Source: Acholoe squamosa | Taxonomy: Eukaryota > Annelida > Polychaeta > Phyllodocida > Polynoidae | DNA length: 64,000 bases | Reading direction: 5' to 3' | Assembly (NCBI GenBank): GCA_949317995.1 | Contig: OX439038.1 | Span: 36,275,113-36,339,112, forward strand | In this document: piece after piece, positions 1 through 11,326 of the stretch | Layout: each line of letters starts with the position of its first letter | How positions within the stretch are numbered: the stretch's first letter is position 1 | The notes under the pieces: generated by a model | What the model was told of the DNA's origin: nothing | The model's database searches: none | Seen by the model: the letters and a program-made list of their open reading frames with translations, nothing else | Made by a program: the position numbers and the translations under genes

Positions 1-203
1 ACTGGAGGACCGGTTCTGGCGGGATACGGTTGAAGCTGGTTGGGAGGAGTGTAGGGGTTCGTTCCCCCGTCGGGTGCGCAGAGCCTTCAGAGGGACTGTT
101 CACTTGGTTGTGTCACTCCCCCTATGTATACCATACCGATTCAGGGTAGTTTGAAGGTGGAAATGTCAGTGGGGCCGTGTTGGTGACAGGGTATGTCAGG
201 CCA
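1..203. other. Unassigned flank
   Basis: No convincing gene, repeat or element end is visible in this stretch. It is GC-balanced and leads directly into the tRNA gene. It may be the edge of an element that lies outside the window. Confidence 0.4.
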
Positions 204-274
204 GGGGATGTAGCTCAGCGGTAGAGCACTCGACTTGCAAGCGAGAGACCCGGGTTCGAATCCCGGTGTCTCCA
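204..274 (+). tRNA. tRNA-Ala (anticodon TGC)
   Basis: The sequence folds as a 71-nt tRNA. The 7-bp acceptor stem pairs 204-210 with 267-273, the D-stem is GCTC/GAGC, the T-stem is CCGGG/CCCGG, and the discriminator base is A274. The anticodon loop CTTGCAA gives TGC, which reads alanine codons. G at position 3 faces T at position 70, the G3:U70 pair that defines alanine tRNAs. The internal Pol III A box (TAGCTCAGCGG) and B box (GGTTCGAATCC) are intact. A TTTT terminator follows at 282-285. The last anticodon-stem pair (31:39) is an A-G mismatch, so a slightly decayed copy is possible. Confidence 0.85.
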
Positions 275-302
275 GAAGACGTTTTCACTGACCACTACAT
301 AT

Positions 303-709
303 TGTAATAAACATTGGCTGGCGGCTCGGCGGCGGCCACCGAGGCTCGGTGGCCGGTTCCCGCGGTGACTGCTAGGTGGCGCGTCGGCGGTGACGTCACA
401 GCCTTGTGATGTCACCGTCGGCGGCCGGGGGCTATAAAACGCGGTGTCCGGTGGTTTTATGGCAGACGCGATCAGACACTCAGGTGGCCTATGTGTAAGC
501 TATCTTAAGGGAGTTCGGTGGCTAGTCCTAGTTCACGAACAGAGTGGCGTCTCTAAGCAAAGAATCAGTATAAGTACAAGTATCAGTATAAGCAAGTAAC
601 TGATGACCAGTGACTGTTAGTCCTTAAGGCTCCTAAGAAATAAAACAACAACAACGGCTGTAACTTTATATTCCATTCTTTATACACGGTGTCGACTCTG
701 GTTATTACA
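303..709 (+). mobile_element. Solo LTR with 4-bp target duplication
   Basis: A 407-bp segment begins TGTAATAAAC and ends TTATTACA. It is bracketed by ATAT at 299-302 and again at 710-713. Inside are a TATA box (CTATAAAACG, near 431) and a polyadenylation signal AATAAAA (near 640), in the order expected for U3-R. No primer-binding site follows it and no polypurine tract precedes it, so it is read as a solo LTR left by recombination. It does not resemble the LTRs of the other elements here. It lies 28 bp beyond the tRNA gene. Confidence 0.55.
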
Positions 710-717
710 ATATATAA

Positions 718-960
718 GGCCGGTTCGGCGGAAACCGGGACTCCCCACTAGATATGAAAAGTATGATGGAGAATATGATGAAACCTTTTAGGGAGGAGAT
801 TGAGAATCATCGGTGGAATAGGCCCCGGTTTGATAAATCCAGGGTCAGATGCTATAGATGTCAAAAGATGGGACATATTGCGTATGATTGTCGGGCTCCT
901 GAAGCGGTAGCTCAGAATGTATCTGGTGTTGAGGAGGTAGATGAGAATTCGGAAAATTAG
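718..960 (+). pseudogene. Element A gag, 3' fragment with zinc knuckle
   Basis: Only the end of gag survives. The key sign is a CCHC zinc knuckle, C-x2-C-x4-H-x4-C (CYRCQKMGHIAYDC), preceded by a basic stretch. This nucleocapsid knuckle binds the element's RNA in retroelements generally. It lies in the same place as the knuckles of B (54536 on), C (21124 on) and E. The fragment ends at the gag terminator at 958-960, directly after a slip-site-like GGAAAAT. Upstream gag is missing, and the solo LTR duplication abuts it. Confidence 0.75.
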
Positions 961-993
961 AGAGGGTTGGGATTATGGTGAAAGACTCAACCC
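951..993 (+). promoter_or_regulatory. Element A gag-pol frameshift signal (candidate)
   Basis: GGAAAAT (951-957) is followed immediately by the gag terminator. After a 6-nt gap, GGGTTG (964-969) can pair with CAACCC (988-993) around an 18-nt loop. The protease frame downstream is -1 relative to gag. The same layout is found in B, C and E. Confidence 0.55.
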
Positions 994-3875
994 ATAGAAT
1001 TAATGTAAGCCACAGTACTGTCCACAGTAAATCGTCTGAAGAATCCGAGATGAGTACGTCTGGCAGAGTAGGTAGGGAGGCTGATCACCTCTCTCTTCTC
1101 GGGGCCACAGACCCTAGTGAATCAGTTGATAAAGAGATTGAGAACGTACCAGTTACCACTAGGGAAGAGGAAGGGCCGTCGGTTCAGGAACTCGCACATG
1201 CATGTGTGGCACACCATCCCCCGGATCACCCCTGTTTGAAGCACATACAACAACGAGGGTTGGATCTCGGCATTTCGGAAGATTTTGATTAGTTTACTGG
1301 GAACTCCTCCCCACTCGGATGTCGGACTGGAGAATTCTTGGTAGACACGGGAGCTAGGCACTCATTGGTCTCCAAGCGATTCCTCAGCCACTTGCCTGAC
1401 AAGACTGAGAACCTCATAACGGAGGTAAGGGCTTGTACGGCCGATGGGTCAGATATGCAGGTGGTTGGTAAGACATTTATGAAGGCGGAGATCGGGCTAT
1501 GTCCTATGTCCGATAATAGCTGAGGTGAAGGATGATGGTATACTCGGATTGGACTTCGCGAGTCTTTTTGAAGCTGAGTTGAACCCGAGTCAGGGCATTT
1601 TGAGTATTAAGAAACCGTATGATATTCAAGTTGTATGTTTGCTCCGTCAGATCAGTTCAGTAGCCAGCGTAGTGGACACAGTTAAGATCCCTCCGGGTGT
1701 TACCTGTGATGTGCTATGTACTACTGACAGGTCTCTGAAAGGTCAGGAAAGTCTGTTTGAACCGGATCCTGTCCACCTGGCCAGTATCGGATTGGAATTG
1801 ATGGATACCCTAGTGGGGAATCCATTTTGGAATGTGCTCCCAGTCATGAATCGGGGGATGGACACCATCTATCTCATGAAAGGTTCGGAAATTGGGGCAA
1901 TGACACTGGTAAATATGGTTGCCCAGTCGGCTAACAAACCGGAAAAGGAAGTGGTTCTACCGGGAAAGGTGAAACTGAATGAGCAATTCGATAAGATCAT
2001 TGAGGAATCTTCTTTGGAGAATAGTTACCAGACGATGGAAGCGCGGAACCTGTTGCGGAAGTATGAGGAGGCGTTCGGTTACTCGGGTGGGCCCCTAGGT
2101 CGGAATGATAAGGTGTTACACCATATCAATACCGGAGATGCCGAACCTTTCAAGACTCCGTACAGACGACTGCCTCTGAAGAAGAAAAATTATTTGTGAA
2201 AATGAGATTCTTGATCAGTTGGAAAAGGGGGTAATAGTACCAACTACTAGCCCCTGGTCCAGCCCGTTCGTCATGACCACGAAAAAGGACGGTAGTATCC
2301 GATTTTGCGTGGATTATAGGAAGTTGAATGGAATGACTATGAAGAATTCGTACCCTCTTCCGAGGGTTGACGAAACCTTGGATGAGTTAGAAGGGAACAA
2401 CTGGTTCTGTACCCTGGATTTACAATCCGGGTACTGGCAGATTGGGATGAACCCTAGTGACGTAGAGAAAACGGCATTTTCTAGTCATTTGGGATTGTTT
2501 GAATACAAGGTAATGCCATTTGGGCTGTGCAATGCGCCAGCCACATTTGAGGCCATGATGGAAGCTCTGTTGAGTGATCTGTTATGGAAGAAATGCTTGG
2601 TATACCTGGATGACGTAATTGTTTTTGGTAAAACATTCCGTCAGTGTCTGAATAATTTGGAAGAGGTTATGAAAAGACTAATGTCCAAGGGATTGCGTCT
2701 GAAAGCTAAAAAGTGTGAGTTGTTTAGGAATTCCATTACGTATTTAGGAAGAATAATATCTCCGGAAGGGATTAAGGCTGATCCTGAAAAGAGTGTGCGG
2801 AACTGGGAAAGACCTGTGATTGCTAAGCAGGTGAGGTCATTCTTAGGCTTTTGTAGCTATTACAGGGATTTTATTCCGGGTTACTCGAGACTGAGTTTTC
2901 CCCTACAAAACCTTGAACACTGGACACCCGGAAGGTCCAAGGAACCTTTCCCGTGGGGGGGAGGATCAGGAGAAGGCATTTGTTAAGTTGAAAGATTTAT
3001 TTACGGATACTCCAGTGTTAAAGTACCCCACGGCAATGGGGCACTTTATTTTAGATACAGATGCTAGCAACGACAGCATTGGAGCCGCACTGTCTCAGGT
3101 CCAGGATGGTGTTGAGGTTCTGATCGTGTTTGCTAGCAACACTCTGAATAAGGCTCAGAAGAACTACTGTACCACTAAGAGGGAACTCTTGGCGGTGGTA
3201 GTGTACACTAAGAAATTTAGACATTTCTTGTGGGGGTCAGATTTTACGTTACGGACTGGTCATTCATCACTCCGGTGGCTACTTAACTTTAAGGATGCCG
3301 AAAGAATGATGGGAAGATGGTTGGCCCACCTTTCAGAATTCAGATTGGAGAACAGTCAGATTCAACATAGATCAGGGAATAAGCATACGAATGCTGATGC
3401 CTTGAGTAGGAGGCCCATTAAGAAGTGTAACCGGGAGGATTGCGACGACTGTGGGATGCACAACGCGGTCATTGCGGATATAAGAACAACATATAGGGAT
3501 CATCCGGAAACGCTGATTGAGTGGTCACCCGAGACTATTCGTCAGTTTCAGAATAAAGACCCTACCACTAAGAAGCTCCTGGAAACCGTTCCATATGGGA
3601 TAAAACCTCTAAGGCCTGCTATTAGTATGGAGAATAGAGAGATGAGGAGATTTTTAGCTCAATGGACCGAGTTGGAAGTCCGGGATGGAATTCTATGTAG
3701 ATGGAAGATAAGTCCGATTAATAAGGTGCTTCAGATTTTCATCCCGAGTGCTATGCGTCGGGATGTTATGTATTATTGTCATGGCCACGTTACAAGTGGC
3801 CATTTTGGGAAGAATAGATCTCTGGAAAGACTTTGCCGGAGATACCATTGGCCAGGGATGAGTGGAGATTTACTA
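961..3875 (+). pseudogene. Element A pol, first part (protease, RT, RNase H, start of integrase)
   Basis: Aspartic protease is seen around 1338 (VDTGARHS) and 1540 (GILGLDF). Reverse transcriptase lies at about 2219-2986 and has the LDLQSGYWQIG motif, the FGLCNAPATFE motif and the catalytic YLDDVIVFGK box. RNase H follows (LDTDASNDSIGAALSQV, near 3050), and then the zinc-binding front of integrase (HGHVTSGHFGK, near 3780). In a live element these would process Gag-Pol, copy RNA to DNA and insert it. The region is broken by several changes. It stops where the PIF/Harbinger element enters the integrase reading frame. Confidence 0.85.
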
Positions 3876-4118
3876 TGGGGGTATTCCACCAAAACCAGCA
3901 GAATTGTCAGCCCAATAGTGGGTTTTTGCTATCGGCAACGGTTGTCGGGCGCGTCAAATTTTATCGGGGACAGTGAAATCGGGTCTCAAAATCACCAAAA
4001 AATTCACTCTTCCACCGAGGACAAAATTGTCGGATTGTCATCGCCGACAGTCATCGCGGATGGTTCCACCCTCTTCCACCAGAGGCCTCTTCATCGGCGA
4101 TGACCTAGTATCAACCAT
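3876..4118 (+). repeat. Left terminal and subterminal region of the Harbinger element
   Basis: This holds the left inverted repeat, then a GC-rich run with recurring TCGG/CCGA words. The 9-mer RTCGGCGAY appears at 4093-4101 and on the other strand at 4040-4048. Similar words fill the right end. In Harbinger elements, subterminal motifs are bound by the partner protein that recruits the transposase, so these are candidate sites. Confidence 0.5.
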
Positions 4119-6037
4119 ATGAGCAAATCCAAGATGGAGCCCACAGATGTGCTCGTGGTCGCTCACGCCACTTTAATGCTCATGAAACTGGCTGAGGAAG
4201 ATGCTGACATACTTCAGGGCAAGAAGAGGAAGCACAAGTACCACGTGGCTCCATACTTGAAGGACCGGACAGACAATCTGCAGCGAAACACCTTCACTAA
4301 ACTGCACAGGGACCTACTGGAAGTAAGTACTACTCTGTCTTCTTTGTTTACTTGGGGGGGTAGGAGTCAAGGGGTACCGGTCTGTGGCTTCATGTTCCCC
4401 TGACAGGAGTAGAGCTCAATGGGGTGGTGGTGTTTTCACTTATTTTAAAGAGATCAAGAGAAGAGCAGCTCGTGGTCATAAAAAAACAGATGTGAGTCCT
4501 TATTTGTCCAAGATAAAATTTATCAGCGATAAAAATATTATAAAATAATTTCAGATGGACGAGGTGAATGAGTTTCGCCACACTCTGAGGATGGGCCCTG
4601 GAGAATACAAAGAGCTCCTGAGCAAGGTCTACCCCCTGATATACAGGCGTGACACAAACTTCAGAGAGTCTATTAAGCCAGAGGAACGCCTAGACATAAC
4701 CCTACTGTATTTGGCTTTAGGTGAGCTTTTGTTTTATTTTCTATAAAATGTATGATATATAAAAAGTATCCCGTGAAATTTACAAAGGTAGAATATCAAT
4801 GATAAAATGTGTGTTTTAAATATAGCATATTTTTTATTGGGATTTCAACTATCTGAGACACCTGACTTAATTTCTTTTTTATTTTGTAGGAGACAGCAGT
4901 CAAACTCTACACCACGGTCATTTAGTGGGGGGGTCAACAGTCTACCCTATAATAAGAGACACCTGCATTGCCCTGACTGCCGTTCTTAAAGATTTCTTGA
5001 AGGTTTGTTTCTTTGTTTTCTTTTCTATTTATCAAGTGTTTCAATTATAAAATCTTGGATTTCACCTAGCCGAAGGTCTTGTCTGCTACAAAAAAATCTG
5101 GGATATATACAAGAAACATATATTAAATAATTTACATCTTATATAAGCTTTCCTTTCCTCCCTCCAGGTCCCACAAACAGAAGCGGAATGGAAGGAAATC
5201 GCAGATGGATTTTGGAAGGAGTGGCAAGTCCCTCACATGATCGGGGCAGTGGACGGGAAGCACATTCGTATTCGCCAACTCCGGAAGAGTGGAAGCACCT
5301 TCTACAATTACAAGAAGTATTTTAGTGTAGTGTTAATGGCTGTCATAGACGCCTACTACCGGTTCATATATGTAGACATAGGGTCAGAAGGCAAGGCAGG
5401 TGATTCCCGCATATGGAAGGAAGGGCCCCTCTACGCTGACCTTAATGACCCAACGAACCCTCTGAACATACCACCAGCGTCTAAGATAAATGGCATGCGG
5501 GACTTGCTACCTTACTTCATGGTAGGGGATGATGCGTTCTCACTAGCAACCAATCTCATGAAGCCGTATGCGGTAAAAGACCAGGGAGATGAGCAGATAG
5601 TGTACAACTACAGAGTATCTCGGGGCCGTCTCATGTCTGAGAATGTTTTCGGAATTTTTGCTACCAGATTCCGCCTCTTCCTGCGTACACAGGACATGGA
5701 ACCGAAGGGAGTTAAAATGGTAACCATGGCAGCAGTTTCCCTGCACAACTTCCTTCGCACTCGAGCACCATCAGAGTACATCCCAGCAGGATCCGTCGAC
5801 TATGAAGGGCCAGAGCTTGAGGTCCATCCTGGACAGTGGCGGGATGAAGATCATGGCCTGGATGGCCTTGACAGGTCTCATCATGGAAGGAACATGCCTC
5901 AGAGTGCGAAAGCCATGCGGGAAAGCCTGTGCCGCTGGTTCAACTCCAGGCACGGTAAGGTACCATGGCAAGACAAGTACATGCGCAAAAGGCGGATGGA
6001 GGCTGTAGCAGAAGTTGAGGAAGAGGAGGATGACTAA
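4119..6037 (+). CDS. PIF/Harbinger transposase (HARBI1-like), four exons, intact
   Basis: The predicted exons are 4119-4322, 4555-4720, 4890-5002 and 5168-6037. All three introns are GT-AG and the frame stays open across every junction, giving 450 residues. The protein is a DDE_Tnp_4 nuclease that cuts and pastes the element. The catalytic triad is D190 (in GAVDGKHIRI), D282 (in VGDDAF) and E319 (in SENVFG, the hallmark of this family). Exon 3 gives the conserved GDSSQT and RDTC region. The C-terminus ends in an acidic Glu/Asp run. AATAAA at 6305-6310 could end the transcript. The start ATG at 4119 is the first in the open frame inside the subterminal region. No inactivating change is visible, so this copy may still encode an active enzyme. 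Confidence 0.85.
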
Positions 6038-6733
6038 TCTCTGACAAAAAATGTCCAAGATAATTTTATTGGGGACAAACAAATCTGAGATGAGGACTTT
6101 TGGGTTTATGAGCGACATGTATTGTTTCTGTTATATATATATGGAGAATATAAATGTTATCAAAGTCATTGAAGGGAAGAATTAATTATAAAAGTAGAAA
6201 CCTCTTTTTATTGAACACACCACAGTGGATGAACTTTTAACTTTTATGATCTCTTTCAGACGAAGCAACTTTTAACTTGATATAAAACCATGTAGTAAAC
6301 TAGAAATAAAGTCGTCTAGTCTGTTTCCATGATAACCAGAAGGCTTTTTACTTCTCCTTGAAATAAAAAAAAATATTTTCCTTTTCCATGAGGTAATCGC
6401 CTACTACAAGAAAGTACAAAGCAGGTTATGCAAGCCTTGTCTTCAGTCCTTGATAGATAATAACAACGACAGCAACAACAATAGCAACAACAAATATTAT
6501 CATACACTTCCCTCAATCTCTGCGATCCTGAAAAATTGTTGTCGCATATTGTTTTTTTATGCACTAGAACAGAACATATAGCAATCCTCAAGTCTTTTGA
6601 GTCAAGTGCAGTAACAGTAAGAATATTGGTTGAGATCATCGCTCGGATCCTATATAAAAAATGTCTGGGATATATAACTTTTAACTACAAATCTGGGATA
6701 ATTCGTCACGAGCAAAACAGTTTTTTATGTCTT
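6038..6733. other. Spacer between the two convergent Harbinger genes
   Basis: This is AT-rich DNA between the 3' ends of the two convergent genes. It holds an AATAAA on the + strand (6305-6310) suited to the transposase transcript. No other gene is visible. Confidence 0.5.
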
Positions 6734-9082
6734 TTATGGGACCCAGTCCCCATTCACAGCGTCTAAAGCCAAGCTGTGCACGTGTAGCTTAAACTTTTCT
6801 CGTACTCTCTGGTTCATTCTCTGACACTGGAACAAGATCATCTTACTCCAGTGGGAGTCCTCCGTCTCAGGTTCTGCCACAGGAGGAGGTGGAGGGGGCT
6901 GAGCATGGCGTGCTGCAGCAAGCTGGGTCAGCTCTACCACAGAGTTGGTGCACTTCTCAAAATATTGCTCTCGATTTTCAAGGACCTCGGCGACAGTCTT
7001 GTTTTTTTTCTCTCGGAGATGCTGAGGCTCCTTGTTCCTGAAATATTCATTGGAAACCTCCTCATTATTTGCATAGAATTTATCTTTGTCAGCCAGGTAA
7101 TCTGTCCTGTATGTCTCCGACCGTCAGAGGAGGAGGGTCGCTGTACCGTCGAACTGCCTGTGCTGCCAGCCCTTCTGGGGGGGGGGGGGGTTTAGTGGTA
7201 GCCTCAGGAGTTGGCTTTTTTGAAGAGCTTTTACCTGAACCTTTGCCCTTGCCAGAAGAGGGGGGGGTCTTAGATTTACCAATGTTCTGTTTGTTGGGAG
7301 AACTACGCGTCCTGGATGAAACAGCTTCTTCTTCGTATTCATCTGGGATTACATGAGCTTCCTCCAACCCTCCTTCATCAGACTCCAAGTTTTCCTCCTC
7401 ACTACGGCCCTTGTCCTGGTCCTCGTTGTCGACCTCCTGTTCTGGTGATTCCTCCTCTACCTGGGTTTGCTTGAAAAAACAAGAAAGGGGGAAAAGTAAA
7501 TGAGCAGAGAAGATAGCCTGGTAGTCTATTAATCAGGGTAATAGCAAGCAAAAATTATCCAAGATGCATTACTTTATAATTGTCGTTGATTGATTAATTG
7601 ATCAAGGTAGCAGGCAAATAGATAATCAAATTTTATATTGGGGTATTTTGTTTGTGATTATTTTATTTGGGATTTCTTTTTTGGGGATTATTTTATTTCG
7701 GATAATTTTTTGTTGGGGATTATTTTATTTGGGATTTTTAATCATTGGCCTTAAAAATCAAGAAAGGGGAGAACTTACCTTCCTGTAGTTAGTTATGCTT
7801 GCTTCCTTCTTGCAATACGGATCCAAGAAGAAGCAAAGCCGCTTAATTAACTCTTTCTTGTATGGGAGCTTCCCGTCTGCTGCAGAAGAGCCTGACTTGA
7901 CCTTGCCTGAGACTATTTTTTGATAGTCTGTCCTCAGCGAATTCATCCTTGTGTTCACAAAGAAGGCTGAAAAAAATAGAATTTTTTTTTATTTTCATAG
8001 TAATTCAGATTTGTTTTAAACACAAGAGCAAGTAGAAATGAAAGAAAGCTGTTTTTAATAATTAGAATTATTTCTCCCTTTTTTATCTTGGATTTTTTCT
8101 GTTGTCTAGGACGATTTGAAATATGTGGGTCTAGGATAAAATATATTTTCTTGAAAATCTTGAATAAATTACCTGGTATCCCTAAGTCGTCGCCAATTTT
8201 TCCTAAGGCGGCCCACCTTGCTGTCGGGTCCTTATACAGCTTGTGATTTTTGTCATACAGGTATGGAACAGCCTCCCATAGCTCACACAACCTTTCCAAC
8301 ACCGCATTGTCTTTGAAGTACTGTCGGCCACTTCCAGGGGCATCTGGTCTGGACTTTAACTGACCTATAGTTTTTTTAGGAGTAAACTGGCTCTTTTTAA
8401 CCTCCCTAACAGTCTTCTTAGGAGTGACCTCCTCCTGGTTTCTTTTAGTCATGTCAAAGTTTGTGGGGGCTACAGGTCTTTTCTTTTTGGGTGGCTTTAT
8501 GGTAGGGAGGGGATCGTCTTCTTCTTCTTCTTCTTCATTGTCCAAAGAAAATTCCTGTGAATCATAATCGGGGTCCATATACCAGGGATCATCCTCGTCG
8601 TGATCAATAATGATTTCTGTACCTGCAGAGGTAGGGGGGCTCTTAAAAGACTTGGCAGGACGAGGACTGCCTTCTTCCTCTTCATCTTCATTGTTTTCAT
8701 CGTAATCGGGGATGAGTTTTCTCTTGGTTAGGCGGCTGCCACCCATACCTAGCCGTGAGTAGGGACCTTTGGAGTCAGAATAGCCTCCCCTGGAACGGGA
8801 GGAAGGTGTGCAACTTAGGTCTTGGGGCTCATCATTGTCGTCGTCTTCATTGTACTCCTCCAATGCTCCAGATTTACTACCGGTAGTACGGTCGAGAAGA
8901 CGTCGAGCAGATTCTTCATCTTCCTTTGTTATTTCAAGCCTAGGCCTACCTCTTGCCGTGAAACGTGTTCCCTGTCCCTTCCTCGAGGTATCCTCAGGCT
9001 GTTGGCCCTCATTCCCCTCGTCATTTGTTGTATTTACTGGTTTTCTTTGCGTCTTGCGCTTAGTTGCACGCCGTGGAGCCAT
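6734..9082 (-). CDS. Harbinger partner protein with MADF domain, three exons, frame disturbed
   Basis: The predicted exons are 9082-8173, 7966-7779 and 7469-6734, joined by GT-AG introns with matching phase. The front 250 residues are basic and acidic low-complexity sequence. A MADF (SANT/Myb-like) DNA-binding domain begins near residue 255 (ERLCELWEAVPYLYD) and ends in exon 2 (LCFFLDP). The last exon ends in a region resembling a BESS protein-interaction motif (near 6830-6740). In this superfamily the partner carries the transposase to the nucleus and to the element ends. Exon 3 changes frame between about 7195 and 7100. A run of 14 G on the + strand (7177-7190) lies there, together with an apparent second one-base shift. 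This is real decay, slippage or an assembly error. Confidence 0.7.
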
Positions 9083-9470
9083 CTTGGATGTTTTCCTCTA
9101 GTACTGCCGAACTGCAGGTCACGTGATTTCCATGTGATCGGCGACGTGTACGCCCCCCTACCGCCTTCCCCGGAAACTAAAATTGCCGGGCCGACAAAAA
9201 ATAGAAACGATTCCTGGCCGATTTTTTCTGTCTGAACAGAAAAAATCGGGTCCAAAGTGAAACCGTCGGCGATCATTCCCGATGCGTTCCCGACGTGATT
9301 CCGATGGTCTCCGTTTTTTTTCACGACCTCTTCCACTGGACCCGATTCTTGGCCGATGATACCCGATTTCCACCCGATAAGGGTCCGATCGTCTCCGATT
9401 CTCTATTTCTGTCGCCGATGCATCGGAGATGGACTATCGGCCAAGAATCGGTTTCGGTGGAATAAGCCCA
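9083..9470 (+). repeat. Right terminal and subterminal region of the Harbinger element
   Basis: This holds further copies of the RTCGGCGAY word at 9137-9145, 9265-9273 and (reverse) 9411-9419, in a run dense with CCGAT/ATCGG. It ends in the right inverted repeat. It presumably also carries the promoter of the partner gene, whose start codon is at 9082. Confidence 0.5.
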
Positions 9471-9939
9471 TTAGGTGGATTGCCACTTGTCCTGATTGCT
9501 GTAAGAATAAGCCTGGAGAGGGGTTAGGTAAGAATCCCTTGGTTCAAGAACTGTTCGGAGTACGTTTTGCCAGGATTGCAATTGACATCATTAGTGGGTT
9601 TACTACAACCCCTAGGGATAACACTTGCATGGTGGTGGTGTGCAATTATTATACGAAATATACGAAGGTGTTCCCTCTGAAGGATCATAAAGCTGTTACT
9701 TGTGCGGAAGCATTTGTAAGAGGCTGGGTGTTGCAGTTCGGGGTTCCCCTGATGCTTCACAGTGATCAAGGAAGGGAGTTTGAGTCGGAATTGTTTCGGG
9801 AAATGTGTAATTACCTGGCTATCTGTAAGACACGTACAAACCCGCATCGTCCCCAGTCGGATGGCCTGGTAGAAAGGTTCAATAGAACCCTATTACAAGT
9901 CCTGAAACCATTGGTAAATAAATATCAAGATGATTGGGA
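9471..9939 (+). pseudogene. Element A integrase core, middle part
   Basis: This continues the reading interrupted at 3875. It has the CPDCCKNKPG zinc-binding end, the first catalytic aspartate region (IAIDIISG), the second (LHSDQGREFES) and the glutamate region (QSDGLVERFNRTL). These identify a D,D(35)E integrase. The segment ends at the SINE insertion. Confidence 0.85.
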
Positions 9940-10056
9940 GTGAATGAGTAAGTAATAGATGTTTAATGCCATTTCGACAGCTAAGGTCATATCCATGGCG
10001 AGAACGACATTACACAATTTCACAGAGGAATGTGTCGGTGCCCGCGCATATATGCA
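9940..10056 (-). mobile_element. SINE copy 1, 5'-truncated, in element A integrase
   Basis: This 117-bp insert matches the copies at 45476-45657 and 50134-50314. It is flanked by an exact 14-bp target duplication, CAAGATGATTGGGA, at 9926-9939 and 10057-10070. Read on the - strand, its 3' end is ATGGCGTTAAACA followed by ACTC-like repeats. It lacks the distal 65 bp or so of the other copies, which is the 5' end in this orientation, as expected from incomplete target-primed copying by a LINE. Confidence 0.8.
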
Positions 10057-10841
10057 CAAGATGATTGGGATGTTTAATGCGATTTTGTAGTTCATGCATA
10101 TAATAGTACGGTGCATGCTTCTACTAATTGTACTCCGAATATGTTGGTTTATGGTGAAGATATCATAATGCCAGCGAACCTGGTGTTTGGTGTAATCGGA
10201 ATTAGTCCCGAAACTCCCTGTAGCATAATGTTTGTGGAAGCTCTAAGGGACAATTTTAAGAAGGCTTATGAACTCGTTAGGAACCAATTGGAAAAGTCGG
10301 CAAATTGGCAGAAGGTAGGATACGATACTGGATTAAAACCAAGATTCTTCAGGGTAGGTGATAAGGTCCTTAGGTTCTATAAACTTCTTGATAGATTAAA
10401 GGTGGTATGTAGTTAGGACAGCCACTCAGATTATTTCGGAAACCACCTGTTTTATAAAAGACCTGAATGGCAATATGAGAAGATGTCATGTGGAAGTGTT
10501 GTGACCCTATAGGGGTAGAAAACTAGCAGAGGAAATGTACGGAGTAGGTCCGAATGTTAGAGAGTTACCTGAGGTTGTGGATCTACCCGAGTTGGAACAC
10601 TTAACCAACATGAAGGATGAGGATGAAGGTAATGAAGCCATTCCAGATGAAATTGTGGATTCTGGAAAGAAGAAGAAACCTAGGAAAATGCCTATGCTAG
10701 GTACCCGGAAAGCAACCTGAAACCCGAATGACTAAGTCAGATTCCGGGAATCAAACTATGTCACCCAATACTAAGAATAGACCTGATAAGGAGGGCGTAC
10801 GCTGTAGTGCTAGGATCACACAGAGAAGCGGTGTAACCTAA
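10057..10841 (+). pseudogene. Element A integrase C-terminal part
   Basis: This carries the post-catalytic integrase region (VHAYNSTVHAST-like, YGEDIIMPA, VGYDTG) and part of the GPY/F-like module. A basic tail follows, ending in SARITQRSGVT. The ends of B (SPRLLQTAVT), E (SPRLRSAVT) and C (SPRLNPTQ) are clearly related. The segment is broken in a few places. The tail is lysine-rich, but its AT-hook is less clear than in the other elements. Confidence 0.75.
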
Positions 10842-11326
10842 TAAAGCCCTATCCGAAGTTCTAAGAAGTATTGAATCCTGAAACACAACGATGTATTGTC
10901 CTGTACGATGTCTTTATGTCACATGTATGTACTGTTATGTTATGATAGAGGCGGTGTCAACTTTGTTGACAGCTGGAGGAAGAATGCAGTACCGAGTGAA
11001 CAGAATCGCTCTAACCTGCTCTGTTGTCCGCGACTTGATGGTTCCCGTGGGTGATGGACGGATATATCCGACGTGTCAGTATAAGACTACACATACTCTC
11101 CATAGATACTCCTGAAGAGATTAAGTTGAAAGTGGTTATACGACTTTGACAGATCGTTTTGTTTACGAGCGTGCGAGCACGTGTGGGGCCTGACCTAGAT
11201 TCAGGAACGAGGTTAAGAAAGCGGGTATGACCTTTGACCGCGCAATCAGGGTTCTCGCAGTAAGACAACCACTAAGGCTGCAAACTGTCATGCCTGTGGG
11301 TACTTTTGTTTCTGTTGTGCGTTGTA
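10842..11326 (+). other. Element A spacer between pol and the third reading frame
   Basis: About 490 bp without a long frame. B, E and C have spacers of 500-940 bp in the same place. It includes an E-box-like CACGTG within GCACGTGTGG (near 11178). It is a candidate for an internal promoter or splice acceptor that serves the third frame. Confidence 0.4.

Larger units (their letters stand above)
3876..9470 (+). mobile_element. PIF/Harbinger DNA transposon, 5.6 kb
   Basis: The element has terminal inverted repeats: TGGGGGTATTCCACC at 3876 against TGGGCTTATTCCACC read from 9470 on the other strand, with similarity extending to the following AAACC. It is flanked by CTA (3873-3875) and TTA (9471-9473), an imperfect copy of the 3-bp duplication typical of PIF/Harbinger. 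It carries the two genes expected for the superfamily: a DDE transposase on the + strand (4119-6037) and a DNA-binding partner with a MADF domain on the - strand (9082-6734), arranged tail to tail. The retroelement integrase reading continues on both sides, so the insertion point inside element A is clear. Confidence 0.9.

Noticed and set aside
303-709. This LTR as the left LTR of element A
   Set aside because: Its sequence does not resemble the LTR remnant at the right end of A, no primer-binding site follows, and it has its own ATAT duplication.
8808-9235. Open frames on the + strand opposite the Harbinger partner gene
   Set aside because: They are antisense shadows of a spliced, domain-bearing gene on the - strand.
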